Positions 61,691-64,000 of a DNA stretch of 64,000 nucleotides are shown here, piece by piece. The stretch's first letter is position 1, and each line of letters begins with the position of its first letter. The DNA comes from Hysterangium stoloniferum (lineage: Eukaryota > Basidiomycota > Agaricomycetes > Hysterangiales > Hysterangiaceae). The notes beneath the pieces are model-generated. The model made no database searches. It was not told the origin of the DNA and saw only the letters and a program-made list of their open reading frames with translations. Both the position numbers and the translations under genes were made by a program. Where the stretch lies: positions 310,001 to 374,000 of the forward strand of contig WHVD01000005.1 of assembly GCA_015178975.1 (NCBI GenBank), read 5' to 3'.

Positions 61691-62366
61691 GTAGTCTAAT
61701 CAATAAAATTTTGTCCCAAAAATCCAGGGTATCCTTGAGATTTAAGAAACTTGGGATGTACAAGGGAGAACTTGATAGTGGTAGTCTAGGAAGAAGAACC
61801 CTCGAAGGGAACTTCAAACAACCATTCTCAATTGGAGTTACATAATCCAGCCATAGCGTCAGGATCACGTGACGTGGAATCTGGGAGCTACACAAACTTG
61901 AGGACTGACTGAATCCTCAATTACTAGCACTAATTTAAGATCTGCTGCTGTTGCTGTTGCTCTCTCTCTCCTGCCTGCCTGTTTCTCGTATTCAATATGG
62001 CTCCTTCGCATGGTATGGTATGCAGTAGTTTATCTGCTGCATTATGCAGACATTATTACTAGGGCTTTGCGGACCAGTATCTTTCCATAATCGTCAGCCT
62101 CGGCCTTCCTCTGTCTCGTTTTACCCGGAAGTACCCATCAATGATGAGGATGAAATCGAGCAAGACCAAGAAGAAGCATCAAATGAGAAGTGCACAATAC
62201 TGTATTACACCTATGGCGAATTGCGCTGAGAATTATGCAGTATGGTCGATATGCTAAGTATTCTGCAGGAGCTTCAAAGTGATACTCTGATACGAAATGT
62301 AACTGTGTTCACAACCATTTACTATATCCAGAGTCAAAATCCTCCAAGTCAACCTCTCGCACCATA
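61691..62366. other. Divergent intergenic region with a small unassigned ORF
   Basis: An ORF at 62044-62229 (61 codons, start MQTLLLGLCGPVSFHNRQPR, then an acidic DEDEIEQDQEEA stretch) is more biased than chance and may be an exon of a small gene with an ATG at 61998, but no convincing splice model was found. Confidence 0.35.
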
Positions 62367-63073
62367 ATGGCGTTTGAAGCAAAGAAACAGTCAATTAGGG
62401 ATGTCCGCAACGAACAAATTCGATCCATGAAGTCAGAAGGAATCAAATACATGTACGTTTAACTTCGTGATCCGATATTTTATTTATTTATTTATTATAG
62501 TGAACATGTGAAAGGCCGAATGCAAGAACTACGAGAGTATGAAATTGCCGCCGAATCAAAATGTGTTGAGCTCGGCCCGCTCTTCGAGGCTCGTGCTGTA
62601 GGCATTCAAACATACCTTCGGTGTGCTATTCACGACGCTGAATGTTCTAGGACTGTATCGAGTTTCAAATAAATATTACTGCCGGATTCCTATCCCAGCT
62701 TTCCCCTGCGCGCCTCGAGCTTGTAGAGGCGGATAGTGCTGACCGTACGTTACGATACAGTTGTGGATTTATGTTGCTATTGATCACTACTCTTAAAGTT
62801 CGCTCTCATACCGTCAACCTCGAGAGGGTCGGAAAGAAAGTGAAAAGGAAAGCCAAAAAGGAACTACAAGGAGGATGGGAGCAACAAAAGGCAAGAGACC
62901 TTGTTCTGTTCAGTTTCCCTCCATGCGACCTTCCCATCAGTTGGCCACAGCTGCACAGCTTTATATCAAGCATTTCAAGCAGCTCGTTCAAGACTAACAA
63001 GACCTGGTCTACCCTGATTTCCACTGCAAAGAGAGCTTGTGCTGGTGATTTACATGTTGTGACAATGTCGTGA
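62367..63073 (+). CDS. Small coiled-coil protein of unknown function
   Basis: Four exons, 62367-62452, 62501-62597, 62651-62744, 62799-63073; 183 residues with consistent phases. The start context ACCATAATGG is the same as that of the prolyl-tRNA synthetase. Residues 1-75 are charged and helical (AKKQSIRDVRNEQIRSMKSE; HVKGRMQELREYEIAAESK), then an amphipathic central segment (INITAGFLSQLSPARLELVE), a basic patch (GKKVKRKAKKEL) and a hydrophobic/Ser-rich tail. I do not recognise the family. It is divergent from the membrane protein gene. Confidence 0.6.
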
Positions 63074-64000
63074 CGTTTCGCGTGTCCTCCACATAAATAT
63101 ACGTTCTCGGTTACACTTATGATTTGTAGATACCTATCCTCTACGTCATTAAACTCTATTATAACTCTATAAAGGCAACACTACAGTTTCATATTTTTCA
63201 ATCAACCTCCAAGCACTATGCTCGCCGCATCTTCCATGGGCACTGCGGAACTTGGCTCAGTTAATTAAGCCGCCCTTATCAGCTAGCTACTCAAAGTCTT
63301 CACAGTTATACTCGCCAGGTTGGCATCACGCCACGCTTTTCTGTTTGAACTCAACTGACCACACCGTTCACTGGCAGTTGTGGCAGGAAGACAGTGTTAA
63401 AAGCACAGACGCGTCCCACTCGCTCGAACAAACATACCATAGGAGATAATCCTGACCCCAGTGGGAGTAATCCGTCCTCATCGTCCCAAAGACGGCCTTC
63501 TGCCCAGTATACATAATTTGCGCATCACTGTGCAATGCAGATGACCGTTTACCGTCCTGACATCTGTACCCACGCGGTTCTATACTCGTTTTCTTTTATA
63601 TTCCCCAGCTCGAAAACACTCCACCATAGTTCAATATTTGCCATATGTATCGTTGGTTTTCGGTTAGAGACTTGTACTATAAATTTTGGTTTGGATTCAT
63701 GTCTTGCTGATATTCCTCAAACTAAAGGCTCACTCCTGCATTGTAAGCACTAGGCGAGTCGTTCATATACCTGCGTGCTATTTCTAGTCCCTATATACCG
63801 GACCAATACGACACTTGTCCCGTCTCAACATTATTTTTTCACCTATCCAGTTGAAGATCATTAGTAATATGACGTAGAGGCGCGTTGAAACCAAGCCAGT
63901 GCCGCACCCGCTATCACCTCGCCTCTTCCTCCATCCGCCAACTGATTCACAGAGCACTCCCTTATATCGTACGAATTCTGCGTGGATTATTGCTCTCATT
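63074..64000. other. No gene recognised to window end
   Basis: 3' flank of the small gene, then sequence with only short ORFs (63252-63449, 63535-63753, 63784-63999) lacking bias or motifs. Confidence 0.4.

Noticed and set aside
63252-63999. Three short ORFs at the right end of the window
   Set aside because: No codon bias, motif or splice partner; treated as chance.

Overview
The window looks like nuclear DNA of a transposon-rich filamentous basidiomycete, probably an Agaricomycete. Host genes are cut by many short introns (mostly 45-60 nt, GT..AG). Gene content is typical eukaryotic housekeeping, and the transposons are Ty3/gypsy chromoviruses with related LTR families. Species cannot be told from the sequence alone.

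Layout. 1-5.08 kb is a pile of nested LTR elements. An LTR with an embedded tRNA gene sits in the third ORF of one gypsy element, which itself sits in the third ORF of a second, related gypsy element. 5.3-14.9 kb is a host block on the + strand: a repeat-fronted coiled-coil protein, cytosolic-type prolyl-tRNA synthetase, and the SIN3 corepressor. 15-43.5 kb is a transposon island. It holds (i) a full-length gypsy element on the - strand (17148-25921, 840-bp LTRs, CAGCC target duplication) inserted into a solo LTR of its own family (GACCC duplication); (ii) solo LTRs of several families, four of them with clean 5-bp duplications; (iii) an inverted pair of tRNA-bearing LTRs; and (iv) a decayed 11.6-kb gypsy element on the + strand (29541-41106, 639-bp LTRs). 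43.7-63.1 kb is a second host block: mitochondrial aconitase with micro-exons, mitochondrial MutS homologue MSH1, a Cdc11-type septin, a MIT-domain protein, a multi-spanning OSCA/CSC1-like membrane protein, and a small unrecognised coiled-coil protein.

The most unusual content is cargo in the gypsy elements between pol and the 3' LTR. The - strand element carries, on the opposite strand and convergent with pol, a three-exon gene with its own TATA box. It encodes a 300-residue protein with a coiled coil and a perfectly spaced Zn(II)2Cys6 cluster. The other gypsy lineage carries an unrelated, sense-oriented third ORF (about 640 aa, own TATA box), present here in three diverged copies with the same conserved blocks. 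The same - strand element also appears to self-prime reverse transcription in the manner of fission yeast Tf1: 11 nt just after its 5' LTR are complementary to the predicted 5' end of its own mRNA.

Host genes are mostly intact with consistent splice phases. Most transposon ORFs are broken, and several in-frame stops look like CGA to TGA, as expected from decay of methylated CpG. All calls come from reading the sequence; no database search was run.
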